Source: Lichenihabitans psoromatis (lineage in GTDB: Bacteria; Pseudomonadota; Alphaproteobacteria; Rhizobiales; Beijerinckiaceae). Taken from it: a stretch of 64,000 nucleotides of DNA. This document shows, piece after piece, positions 8,597-16,120 of the stretch. Below the pieces are notes generated by a model, which searched no databases, was not told the origin of the DNA, and worked only from the letters and a program-made list of their open reading frames with translations. The translations under genes and the position numbers were made by a program. Position 1 is the stretch's first letter. The number at the start of each line of letters is the position of its first letter. The stretch lies in assembly GCF_004323635.1 (NCBI RefSeq), contig NZ_CP036515.1:3349501-3413500 (forward strand). The letters run 5' to 3'.

Positions 8597-10045
8597 TCAC
8601 ACCTCGCGTGCAGACCTGCCGGTGCGCCAATGCGCCTCGATCTGTTCGAGGGTCTTGCCCTTGGTTTCGGGCACCAGAAAATAGAAGAACACCCAGGCAG
8701 CGATCGCTACGACGCCATAGAGCCAGAAGGCTCCCGCATGCCCGAGAAACCCGACCAGGGTCAGGAAGGTCAGCGCCACCACGAGGTTCAACGCCCAGTT
8801 CGTGACCGTGACGGCGCTCATGGCCGCACCACGCACTTTGAGCGGATAAATCTCCGAGATCAGCAGCCAGAAGATAGGCCCAAGCCCGAAGGCGAAACAC
8901 GCCACGTAGATAACCAGCCCGCCAATGGCGACGGAGCTCTTGAAATTTGCCAACTGCTGAAACTGGAAGGCCGCGCCCAGGATCGCCAGACCGACGATCT
9001 GGCCGGCCACTCCCACGAGCAACAACGGCCTGCGACCAACCCGGTCCATCAGGAAGATCGCCACGACGTGAAGAATCCACATCACCATCGTAAGTCCCGC
9101 TCCGGCCAGGATCGCGGGTCCAGTACCGCTAATTCCGGCGAACTTAAAAATGGTTGGGGCATAATAGATGACCGTGTTAATGCCGGTGATCTGTTGAAAG
9201 ATGGCCAGTCCCAGGCCTACGATCATCGGCTTTCGTAGTGACGGCTCGAAGAGCCCCCTCATCCCACCGATGCCTTGGTCTTTCATGCTTTTTTGGATGT
9301 CGGCGATTTCCGGCTCGACATCGGATCCGGTGCGGGCTCGCTGAAGGATTTGCCTCGCCTGGTCGACCTTCGATTTGCCGATCAACCAGCGCGGGCTGTC
9401 GGGCAGCCACCACATGCCAATGATCAAAGCAACGGATGGAATGGCGGCCAGTCCGAACATAAAGCGCCATCCGCCGCTGGCGGCGGAAAAGGCATAATCC
9501 ACCAGGTAGGCCACCACGATGCCGCTGGTGATCGCCAGCATGTTGACCGCCACCAAGGACCCGCGGACCTTTGCCGGCACGAGTTCGGCGATATACATCG
9601 GGGAGATGAAGGACGCGATGCCGATGCCGATGCCACTCACCACCCGGGCCGCGATCAGCCATTCGATCGTTGGCGCCAGAGCGGTGCCGAGAGCGCTTAT
9701 CGTAAAGATCATGCCGGCCAGGATGATCATCGTGCGGCGCCCGAAACCGCCCGTGAAAGCGCCTCCGATGCTGGCACCGGCAACGGCGCCCACGAGGACG
9801 GAACTGACGACCACTTCCTCCATACTAGACGACAGGGAAAACTGGATTTTTATGAACAGGATAGCACCGGAAATCACGCCCGTATCATAGCCAAACAGCA
9901 GACCGCCGAGAGCCGCCACCGCAACCGCAAAGTATACGAATCCGTTCACTTCCGATTTGGCACTATCAGCTGCCGCCTCGACCCCCTTTGGACGTTTCTG
10001 GCGCAAGGTTTGTCTCGAGGCCGGAGGTGTCCGATTGGGGGTCAA
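8597..10045 (-). CDS. MFS sugar porter
   Basis: A 482-residue major facilitator transporter of the sugar porter family, probably a sugar:H+ symporter in the inner membrane. Twelve hydrophobic segments can be traced. Family signatures are GYDTGVISGA in TM1, GRR after TM2, PDSPRWL in the central loop, QQITGIN in TM7, DRVGRRPLLL after TM8, and PETKGKTLEQIE at the C-terminus. The start appears to be TTG at 10045, overlapping the stop of the DUF6894 gene as TTGA, which suggests translational coupling. Specificity (glucose, xylose, galactose or myo-inositol) cannot be decided. It could feed the phosphoketolase pathway. Confidence 0.88.
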   Translation of the reverse strand: MTPNRTPPASRQTLRQKRPKGVEAAADSAKSEVNGFVYFAVAVAALGGLLFGYDTGVISGAILFIKIQFSLSSSMEEVVVSSVLVGAVAGASIGGAFTGGFGRRTMIILAGMIFTISALGTALAPTIEWLIAARVVSGIGIGIASFISPMYIAELVPAKVRGSLVAVNMLAITSGIVVAYLVDYAFSAASGGWRFMFGLAAIPSVALIIGMWWLPDSPRWLIGKSKVDQARQILQRARTGSDVEPEIADIQKSMKDQGIGGMRGLFEPSLRKPMIVGLGLAIFQQITGINTVIYYAPTIFKFAGISGTGPAILAGAGLTMVMWILHVVAIFLMDRVGRRPLLLVGVAGQIVGLAILGAAFQFQQLANFKSSVAIGGLVIYVACFAFGLGPIFWLLISEIYPLKVRGAAMSAVTVTNWALNLVVALTFLTLVGFLGHAGAFWLYGVVAIAAWVFFYFLVPETKGKTLEQIEAHWRTGRSAREV

Positions 10046-10311
10046 GTCGTGGCACGCTGAAGCTCGAGGACATCGCTCGGCTGTCGAAATTTGAGAACCG
10101 TAAAGTCGAGCCGGAACAGAAGGCGGCCGTCATCGTCCGTGACCTCCATCCGCCAATCCTCTCCGAGTTGCAGCCGGGCGGCGTCGGATGCCAGGAGGGC
10201 GTCGAAGAGCTGGATCGCCCGACCGCGGGCGGCAAGCTGCCCGGAAAGCATGACGCCTTGCTTGTCCATCATCGCATGGCCGTTACAGGTATTGAAATGG
10301 TAGCGGGGCAT
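10042..10311 (-). CDS. DUF6894 family small protein
   Basis: An 89-residue protein beginning MPRYHFN. It has the family layout of an N-terminal strand, a short acidic GVML segment, an amphipathic helix, then WRMEVTDDDGRLLFRLDF. Such proteins are common and often multi-copy in Hyphomicrobiales. Their function is unknown, though they cluster with stress genes. Its stop overlaps the start of the sugar porter, so the two are probably cotranscribed. Confidence 0.75.
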   Translation of the reverse strand: MPRYHFNTCNGHAMMDKQGVMLSGQLAARGRAIQLFDALLASDAARLQLGEDWRMEVTDDDGRLLFRLDFTVLKFRQPSDVLELQRATT

Positions 10312-10339
10312 GGGCGCTCTCGATCAAGCCGACCGATAC

Positions 10340-10507
10340 TTAATGGCCGGAACCTGGCGGAGACCCTGTGGTCAGCGGGCCTGCGGTGGTTGCCGACGTG
10401 GTCGCCTGCTGCGGCTGAGCGGGCGACTGCTGGCTGGCCGCCAGGGCCTGTGCACCGATGATGAGGCCCATCACGATGATCCATGTGACGAGCGAGGGCT
10501 TCGTCAT
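10340..10507 (-). CDS. 55-residue exported or membrane-anchored peptide
   Basis: A short frame reading MTKPSLVTWIIVMG, then a hydrophobic stretch to GAQALAASQQ, then a Gln/Thr/Ala/Pro-rich tail ending PPGSGH. It looks like a signal peptide or anchor plus a low-complexity tail, a common small-protein design in this order. It sits between DUF6894 and the conserved hypothetical gene upstream on the same strand. No homologue is recognised. Confidence 0.45.
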   Translation of the reverse strand: MTKPSLVTWIIVMGLIIGAQALAASQQSPAQPQQATTSATTAGPLTTGSPPGSGH

Positions 10508-10511
10508 TCCG

Positions 10512-10814
10512 AGGGCGTTGTGGGCGACCGTCTCGCTCCGCGGGGTTATTGAAGCAACGCTCCTCGGCAGAAGGAGGACCAGGCGATTGGCGGCCGCTCC
10601 CGCCTCCAGGCGGCCCCGCGATCAACGACGCCAGTCGCCTCGCGGCGGCATCGGCCGGCAGCGTTGCCAATTCGGCGGCTTCCTTCCAAGGATCGAAGTC
10701 ACGTCTCGCCAGCGTCGACAGGACACTGAGCATCATGCCGTTTCCTTCGTCGCCGACTGAAGCATAGAGGAAGGGCCCGAAATCAGGTCCAAAAAGTCTT
10801 GAGAGGCTCTTCAT
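10512..10814 (-). pseudogene. Conserved hypothetical protein, apparent frameshift near 10610
   Basis: From ATG 10814 (MKSLSRLFG...) the product matches a rhizobial hypothetical family by the run FLYASVGDEGNGMMLSVLS, then a DPWKEAAELA helix and RRLASLIAGPP. After that the frame turns into Pro/Arg/Ser-rich sequence, whereas a neighbouring frame continues LEAGAAANRLVLLLPR, the ending I expect for the family. This implies a one-base slip around the GGGG/GGCGG runs at about 10600-10620. The unshifted frame runs on to 10269 but looks non-coding. Function unknown. Confidence 0.55.
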
Positions 10815-10949
10815 CTCGATCACCAGGGGTTTGTGGCGCCTCACCGAAGGGGCAAAGCTTCTCCTGCAAGCACCGTTTCGAGCCTGTGGGGCCTTGATCC
10901 AAGGCGTCAGAGTCAGAAATTATTTGATTGACGTTTACGACGGCTATCC

Positions 10950-11624
10950 TCACCCGGTTTGGCGAAATAGGCCAAGCGCCGGCGGGCGATTGCAGGCCTC
11001 CGGGGTCATAATCAGCTGCGGGAACGCGGCGCCGTGGCCACAGATCGGTGCAGATCGATAATCCGGCACCTCGTCACTTGAGGTGAGCGCTTGACAATTG
11101 GCGGCGGCTACGTTCGTAAAAACGCCGACTGGCGCCCCCGCCCTGAGCCATAGATGTTCCAAGGCCACCGCGCAGCGTGGAAACTTTTGTGCATGGGTCA
11201 GGACGACAACATTGCCAATTGTCAGATTGAGGGCGACGAAACCCGCGAGGCTAAAATAGGGAAAGCGGGACGGCTGCACGTGAATGACAACTCGGGCTTC
11301 ACGACCGCTCCCCTTCTCGCGAGAGAGTGGCGCAAGGTGGCTCCGTGCGCAAAGACCAAGTGCACATTTGGCGTAGTAGTCCATGATGTCGACGCTGAGA
11401 TCGACTTCCGCATCCGATTGTTCGATACGCTGGCTCTTCTCGATCGACAACAAACGCACATGCGCGTGCTTGCGGCGATACAGGGCACCGGCAGCTGCCG
11501 CGGCCACGCGCCCTCTGTTTGAAACGCCCCTTGACCGCCACGACTCGAGACAGGTCTCGGCGGACGTCAACACGCCGGCAAAGTCTCCGGCTGGCCGTTC
11601 GGACTGCGTCACCAGGAAAGTCAT
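10950..11624 (-). pseudogene. Degenerate aldehyde dehydrogenase (succinate-semialdehyde type) fragment
   Basis: The frame carries recognisable but eroded aldehyde dehydrogenase N-domain sequence: VDLSVDIMDYYAKCA, then VQPSRFPYFSLAGFVALN (normally QPWNFPYYQ...PNL), NVVVLTHAQ, and LEHLWLRAGAPVGVFTN. The catalytic Cys and Glu regions are absent, since the frame ends after about half of the usual 455-480 residues. The N-terminus is also disturbed. It is clearly a relic of an NAD(P)-dependent succinate-semialdehyde-type dehydrogenase. It lies downstream of ackA on the same strand and may once have closed the same operon. Confidence 0.65.
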
Positions 11625-11733
11625 GGCACCTCAAGGAGCAGAGGGCGCGGGTGGAATTGCGAGCGCCTGCCTGGATCCAACATACGGTCCGGCGATCGCC
11701 GGCGGCAGGCTCGGAAACTACCCAGTCCATCGT

Positions 11734-12999
11734 TCAGGACATGCCGTTTTCACCCGTAGGGTTCAGAAGCAACCAGGTGTGGCGGGCAATCTGCTCGTCC
11801 TCGAGCGAGGGGAGAACCTGCACGCTGCAGTGCCCTTGCCGATCTCTGACTGGATCGGTTGTCGATCGGTTTTGGGCCGCCTTAAGGTCAACGCCGGCCC
11901 ACGCCAAGCCCCTACAGATCGCTGCGCGGACGGCGGCGTCGTTTTCCCCGATGCCACCGGTGAAGACGATCAGGTCTATCCCCTCGAGCGCGCCGATCAT
12001 AGCGGCGATCTGCTTGCGCACGGAATAGCAGAACATCCGGACGGCAAGGTCTGCGGTGGGCTTCGACGATGCGGCGTCGTGCAGCGTCCGCATGTCGCTC
12101 GCGAGCCCCGAGACGCCGAGGAGGCCGGACCGATGGTTGACCAGATCTTCGATCCTGGCCGCGTCGAAACCCTTCTCGCGCATGAGATAGACCAGAACGC
12201 CGGGGTCGAGGTCGCCGCTGCGCGTGCCCATCACGACGCCGCCGGTCGGGGTCAAGCCCATGCTGGTGTCGATCGACCGGCCGCTTTCGACCGCTGTGAC
12301 GCTCGCGCCGTTGCCCAGATGGGCGATGATGAGGCGCTTCGGCACCTCGGTTGAAAGCTGGTGCAGGATCGACTCGCAAGACAACCCATGGAAGCCGTAG
12401 CGTTGAATGCCCTCCGCCTGCAGGTCCCTAGCGATGGGCAGGACGCGGGCAATGTCGGGCAGGTCAGCGTGAAAGGCCGTATCGAAGCACGCAACCTGCG
12501 GGACGTCTGAGAACAGGTCCTGCGCGTAGCGGATCATCCCAAGAGCCGGCGGCATGTGGAGGGGCGCGAAGATCGTCGCGCTTTCGAGCTGTTGGATGAC
12601 TGTCGCGTCGATCAAACAATGCTGGCGAAGTTTCGGCCCTCCGTGCACGATGCGATGCCCGACCGCGATGGGCACCGGCCTGTTCGAATCAACCAGAAAT
12701 TTGCAAATTCGGAGCATGACGTCGCGATCGCCGGCAGCCGGCATATGCTCGTCGACCGTTTTTTCCTGGCCTTTTCGTTCGTGGCCGCGGAAGAGCCCAG
12801 TGCCGTCCTTGCTGCGTTCCACTTCGCCTGTGAGCAGAGTCTCGGTGCGTGGCGAGGTCACATCAAACAAGCCGAACTTCACAGACGAGGACCCGCTATT
12901 CACAGACAGAATGGGCCGCGTGGGACCGCGCTCGGTTCTCCTATGGCGAGGCTGGGGTCTTGCGCCGCCGGTATCTGACGCTTGCCGTTCGTCTCCCAT
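11734..12999 (-). CDS. ackA: Acetate kinase
   Basis: About 400 residues of acetate kinase, catalysing acetyl phosphate + ADP <-> acetate + ATP. Signatures are ILSVNSGSSSVKFGLF (nucleotide and Mg site), VGHRIVHGG, CFDTAFHADLP, QRYGFHGLS, AHLGNGASVTAV, MGTRSGDLDPGV and FTGGIGEN. All the main catalytic regions are present. The first ~28 residues are Arg/Pro-rich and unlike the family, so the true start may lie nearer the NSGSSS motif, though no closer ATG is available. It completes the pathway from phosphoketolase, which makes acetyl phosphate, to ATP. It is probably transcribed with the exonuclease and BON genes upstream, behind regulon motif copy 3. Confidence 0.92.
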   Translation of the reverse strand: MGDERQASDTGGARPQPRHRRTERGPTRPILSVNSGSSSVKFGLFDVTSPRTETLLTGEVERSKDGTGLFRGHERKGQEKTVDEHMPAAGDRDVMLRICKFLVDSNRPVPIAVGHRIVHGGPKLRQHCLIDATVIQQLESATIFAPLHMPPALGMIRYAQDLFSDVPQVACFDTAFHADLPDIARVLPIARDLQAEGIQRYGFHGLSCESILHQLSTEVPKRLIIAHLGNGASVTAVESGRSIDTSMGLTPTGGVVMGTRSGDLDPGVLVYLMREKGFDAARIEDLVNHRSGLLGVSGLASDMRTLHDAASSKPTADLAVRMFCYSVRKQIAAMIGALEGIDLIVFTGGIGENDAAVRAAICRGLAWAGVDLKAAQNRSTTDPVRDRQGHCSVQVLPSLEDEQIARHTWLLLNPTGENGMS

Positions 13000-13044
13000 C
13001 GTCGGGTCTCCCTCGTTGGGCTCTCGCGCGTGCTGCGAGCGAGA

Positions 13045-13479
13045 TTAACGCTGTTCCGCCAGAACGTAGGTCCGCAACGCTCTCGCGTCGTAACAGGCGT
13101 TGTGTGGCACCTCGCTGAGCGTCTCTGAATCGAAGAGCGGCAAATCAAGTAATTCGAAGATCAGCCTCGGTGAGGCAAGACGATAGCCCGGGCCTGTGAC
13201 CATCAGCTGCGCCAAATGCGCGATGTCCTCGGGCCAGTCCGCCACCACCACCGGTGCCGGATCGTCACGTAGATACGCTCCCAGCTTGGCAATCATCGCG
13301 GGCCGGGAGATCGGCTTGGTGTGCAGAACCGGCAGCACATGCGTCGCAACCCAGGGCTCGGGCGCGGCACACGGCAGTGCCTCGTAGAAGGGGGCGTAAT
13401 CCGGCTCCTGCGGCACGAGCGCCAAGGAGATGAGCAGGCCGCCGAAACCGTTGAACTCGGCATCCAGAAAATAACGCAC
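13045..13479 (-). CDS. DEDD-type 3'-5' exonuclease-like protein
   Basis: A 144-residue small protein with the outline of DnaQ/RNase T-fold exonucleases. MRYFLDAEFNG supplies the first Asp/Glu pair, ADWPED the middle acidic residues, and HNACYDARAL the final His-Asp. Rhizobial relatives are annotated as 3'-5' exoribonucleases, but the substrate is not proven. It lies between the BON gene (8-bp gap) and ackA (45-bp gap) on the same strand, so one transcript is likely. Confidence 0.68.
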   Translation of the reverse strand: MRYFLDAEFNGFGGLLISLALVPQEPDYAPFYEALPCAAPEPWVATHVLPVLHTKPISRPAMIAKLGAYLRDDPAPVVVADWPEDIAHLAQLMVTGPGYRLASPRLIFELLDLPLFDSETLSEVPHNACYDARALRTYVLAEQR

Positions 13480-13487
13480 CGGCAGCT

Positions 13488-13991
13488 CTATCGCGCAAGC
13501 TGGAAGGCCATGGGGCTGTCGTCCCCACGCACGTCAGATCGGATCGAACTGCTCCGACTGGAAGCTGCGGCGATCGGTTGAATCTCGATCGTGCTCGTGA
13601 CGCCGGTCACGCCGAGCAACCGCCGGACATCCTGTTCGACGGCATACCTCTGGAACGACCAATCGACACGTCCGCTGAGGGTGATCCATCCCTTGTCGAC
13701 CCTCAGTGTCACCATGAACCCTGGGTCGACCTTGTGCCAGGCAAGCAGAGTTGCCGCGGTCGCGGCGATGTCGGCATCGCACCAATTCAAGCAGGGCGCG
13801 TGCTCACCGGCTAGGGTTGCGGCCCGATGACTCCGTGTCGCGTGTCCCTTAAGCGGGACCTCGATCCGGGCTGCATCCGCAGCCGGGCTCGCCGAAGCCT
13901 GCTTCAATCCCTTGGAACTGGACAATGGAAACCTCGAGGTTCTTGGATTGCGACCATGGAGCCCCAACGCTAGTTGGCGACGAAGAAACAA
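13488..13991 (-). pseudogene. BON-domain protein, N-terminal half decayed
   Basis: Residues about 75-145 form one convincing BON domain (DADIAATAATLLAWH, GWITLSGRVDWSFQR, LLGVTGVTSTIEI), a phospholipid- or osmotic-stress-associated module. Relatives usually carry two such domains in tandem. Here the first is reduced to scraps such as PAADAARIEV and KGHATRSHRAA, with the intervening strands missing, while the frame stays open. The first ~40 residues are unlike the family. It may still make a one-BON protein, but it looks like a gene shortened by internal deletions. It is the first gene downstream of regulon motif copy 3. Confidence 0.6.
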
Positions 13992-13994
13992 GAG

Positions 13995-14012
13995 AGGATC
14001 GGAAACTACTCA
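13995..14012 (-). promoter_or_regulatory. Regulon motif copy 3
   Basis: On the minus strand it reads TGAGTAGTTTCCGATCCT, matching the consensus. It points into the BON-exonuclease-ackA series. The annotated BON ATG at 13991 lies almost against it, so the real translation start is probably further downstream. Confidence 0.6.
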
Positions 14013-14147
14013 AGGTCTGTCGATCCCGGGCCAGACACTCAACCTCCGCCTCGAGAGGCACTTGGAACCATTCCCGGCGAACTCACGATAACCGCTCTGG
14101 TTTTCAGCCACTAACCGATGCCGTCATCATCGCTCAGAGCAGCCGCC

Positions 14148-14165
14148 TGAGTACATTCCGAACCT
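14148..14165 (+). promoter_or_regulatory. Regulon motif copy 4 (variant)
   Basis: TGAGTACATTCCGAACCT, two differences from the consensus centre. It lies about 137 bp upstream of the DUF1269 gene and in the same orientation. With copy 3 it forms a divergent pair about 140 bp apart. Confidence 0.5.
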
Positions 14166-14302
14166 GCGCCCGCGGACCCATCCGCGCTATAGTGCGTCCA
14201 GCAGTTCGTTCGACGTGGCAGGCCGAAAGTATCGAAACTTCTCAAATCCTCGGGCCATCGCGGCCCCAGCCCTCGTCCTCTTTCGTTCCGAAATCCAAGA
14301 CC

Positions 14303-14788
14303 ATGGACCATTATGATGCGGCCGTCGCCGTCTTCGACATGAAGGACCTCAGCATCGTCGGCAAAGGCTATCACACCGACGAGAAAGTCACGGGCTTCTA
14401 CAACATGGGCGACCGGGTCCGATTCTGGGGCAGGCGCGGGGCCTACTGGGGTGGGCTCCGTGGCCTCTTTTTCGGCGGCCTGTTCATGACCATTTTAGTC
14501 GTGGATTACGTCGTCGTGCTCGGATATCTCGCGGCGATCGCGCTTTCCGCCGCCGAGTCCGCCGTCGTCGTTGGTGGCCTGAGCGCGCTCGGCGCAGCGC
14601 TCCATGGCGCCGGTATCTTAAAAGACAGTGTGCTGAGTTACGAGACAGCTTTGGCGGCCGACAGTTTTCTCGCGATGGCGCGCAAGAGCCGGGAGGAAAT
14701 GTCCAGGGCAAAAGCGATCCTCGGGGGAAGCGGGCCGTCGCGCTTCGATCTGCATCACCAACCACAGGTGCTCGAAAGCGTCGGATAA
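14303..14788 (+). CDS. DUF1269-type membrane stress protein with shortened N-terminus
   Basis: A 161-residue protein. It has the family run DMKDLSIVGKGYHTDEKVTG, then YN and GDRVRFWGRRGAYWGGLRG, a glycine-rich hydrophobic region (two membrane segments), GGLSALGAAL, KDSVLSYETAL and a C-terminal helix. Family members normally have MDHY..AVAVFD followed by about 20 residues (an alpha helix) before GFDMKDLS. Here AVAVFD joins directly to MKDLS. The shared TTCGAC sequence at the join suggests a deletion between short direct repeats. The protein may still insert in the membrane; function is unknown. A regulon motif lies upstream. Confidence 0.7.
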   Translation: MDHYDAAVAVFDMKDLSIVGKGYHTDEKVTGFYNMGDRVRFWGRRGAYWGGLRGLFFGGLFMTILVVDYVVVLGYLAAIALSAAESAVVVGGLSALGAALHGAGILKDSVLSYETALAADSFLAMARKSREEMSRAKAILGGSGPSRFDLHHQPQVLESVG

Positions 14789-14806
14789 GTCAGTTGAAGC
14801 GAGACC

Positions 14807-14824
14807 TGAGTATTTTCCGAGGCT
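14807..14824 (+). promoter_or_regulatory. Regulon motif copy 5
   Basis: TGAGTATTTTCCGAGGCT, about 72 bp upstream of the secreted PRC-barrel gene and in the same orientation. This is the shortest motif-to-start distance of the set, so the promoter must lie immediately downstream. Confidence 0.58.
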
Positions 14825-14896
14825 GCTCCATTGATTCGCGAAAGCCCAGCTAGGTGGCATGGTCTACATTAGGCCACAGCAAGAAGAGATGATCCC

Positions 14897-15772
14897 ATGA
14901 AGAATTTCCTCCTATTCAGTTCCGTTGCATTATGCCTCTCTCTTGGCATCGGGAGCCCGCTGCTTGCGGCTGAAGCCGTTGCAGGCACGACTGCGGTGAA
15001 TACAACAGCAGTGACGAGCGACGCGCCCGCCATCAAGCCGGCGGAGACCTGCCTGAGCGATCTTCGGGCGTTCAATACAAAGATGGACAAGGGAGGGTAT
15101 TGGCTGGGCGGATCGGAGTACGGGTATGGGTACCCGGCCGGCGGATGGGGCAATGGCTATGGCTATGCGATGGGCGAATATCGACCCGCCATGGGGGTCG
15201 GCTATCAGAACGCACGCCCAGGCTACGAAATCCGGGTTTTGGTCTCGGCGGCAAACATCCTGGCCCGCCAGGGAAAGGAACAGCCCTGCCAGGCTGTGCT
15301 CGCAACAACGAACGCGATCTACAATAAATACGCCGCCGATATGCGTGATGGAAAGTCGGCGATGGTCGACGGGCCCGGCTGGCGGCAGCAGCAGATCGCC
15401 GCCGCCCAGCCGGTCGCGGATCGGACCATGTCCCTGCGGTCCGACGAGTTGATCGGAACCGAGGTCCGCAACCAGAAGGATGAATCGCTCGGCAGCGTTG
15501 ACGACCTGGTGATGAGCCCAACAAGCGGCAAGATCGCTTACCTGATCGTCGCGCGGGGCGGATTATTCGGCATCGATCAAAAATATGTCCCGGTGCCCTG
15601 GACGGACATCAAGGCGACGCCGAACACGAACCTGCTGGTCCTCGATACCAGCAAGAGCGTTATGGAGGGCGCCCCCAAAGTCAAGCACGATCAGTTCTTC
15701 ACGAATGCGCAGTATACCGAGACGAGCCAGAAGGTGGACAATTACTGGAAGACCCATCTCGCGGCCAACTGA
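14897..15772 (+). CDS. Exported PRC-barrel domain protein
   Basis: A 291-residue protein with a Sec signal peptide (MKNFLLFSSVALCLSLGIG... cleaved near LLAAEA). A Tyr/Gly-rich segment at about 70-110 follows, then a helical region ending near 165. The PRC-barrel domain at about 175-245 contains LIGTEVRNQKDESLGSVDD and AYLIVARGG. It ends with a helical tail. It is probably periplasmic. The domain recurs in the gene at 642, but that one has no signal peptide. Function is unproven; such proteins are frequent in osmotic or general stress sets. Confidence 0.82.
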   Translation: MKNFLLFSSVALCLSLGIGSPLLAAEAVAGTTAVNTTAVTSDAPAIKPAETCLSDLRAFNTKMDKGGYWLGGSEYGYGYPAGGWGNGYGYAMGEYRPAMGVGYQNARPGYEIRVLVSAANILARQGKEQPCQAVLATTNAIYNKYAADMRDGKSAMVDGPGWRQQQIAAAQPVADRTMSLRSDELIGTEVRNQKDESLGSVDDLVMSPTSGKIAYLIVARGGLFGIDQKYVPVPWTDIKATPNTNLLVLDTSKSVMEGAPKVKHDQFFTNAQYTETSQKVDNYWKTHLAAN

Positions 15773-15877
15773 TTTGCGAGACGGGTTTTCTCGATCGCCA
15801 TGGCGACCTCCCCTGATCGCGGAGCAAAAGGCGGGCATCTGGAAAGGTGTTCGCCCCCGTGTCCTTAAATCGGGCGT

Positions 15878-15895
15878 TGAGTAGTTTCCGAAGCT
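15878..15895 (+). promoter_or_regulatory. Regulon motif copy 6
   Basis: TGAGTAGTTTCCGAAGCT, about 225 bp upstream of the phosphoketolase start and in the same orientation. The rest of 15773-16120 contains no recognisable gene. Confidence 0.6.
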
Positions 15896-16120
15896 CTCTT
15901 GCAGGCGGAAACGGCGCTACGGTCGCATGCTCAGCATTGGCGTTCCGCATTATAACGACTCGGGCTGTTTCTTGAGCGAAGGCTTCAAGCCTAGCGGCCG
16001 GGCATGCCGGTCAAGTCGTCCGCAACATCAAAATCCCCACCGGCCAGCCGTCTTGCGCCCGAGCTGCGCAGAACGGCCGGGACGCAGACACCGACCCGAA
16101 CCACATGAGGATCACCCGAC

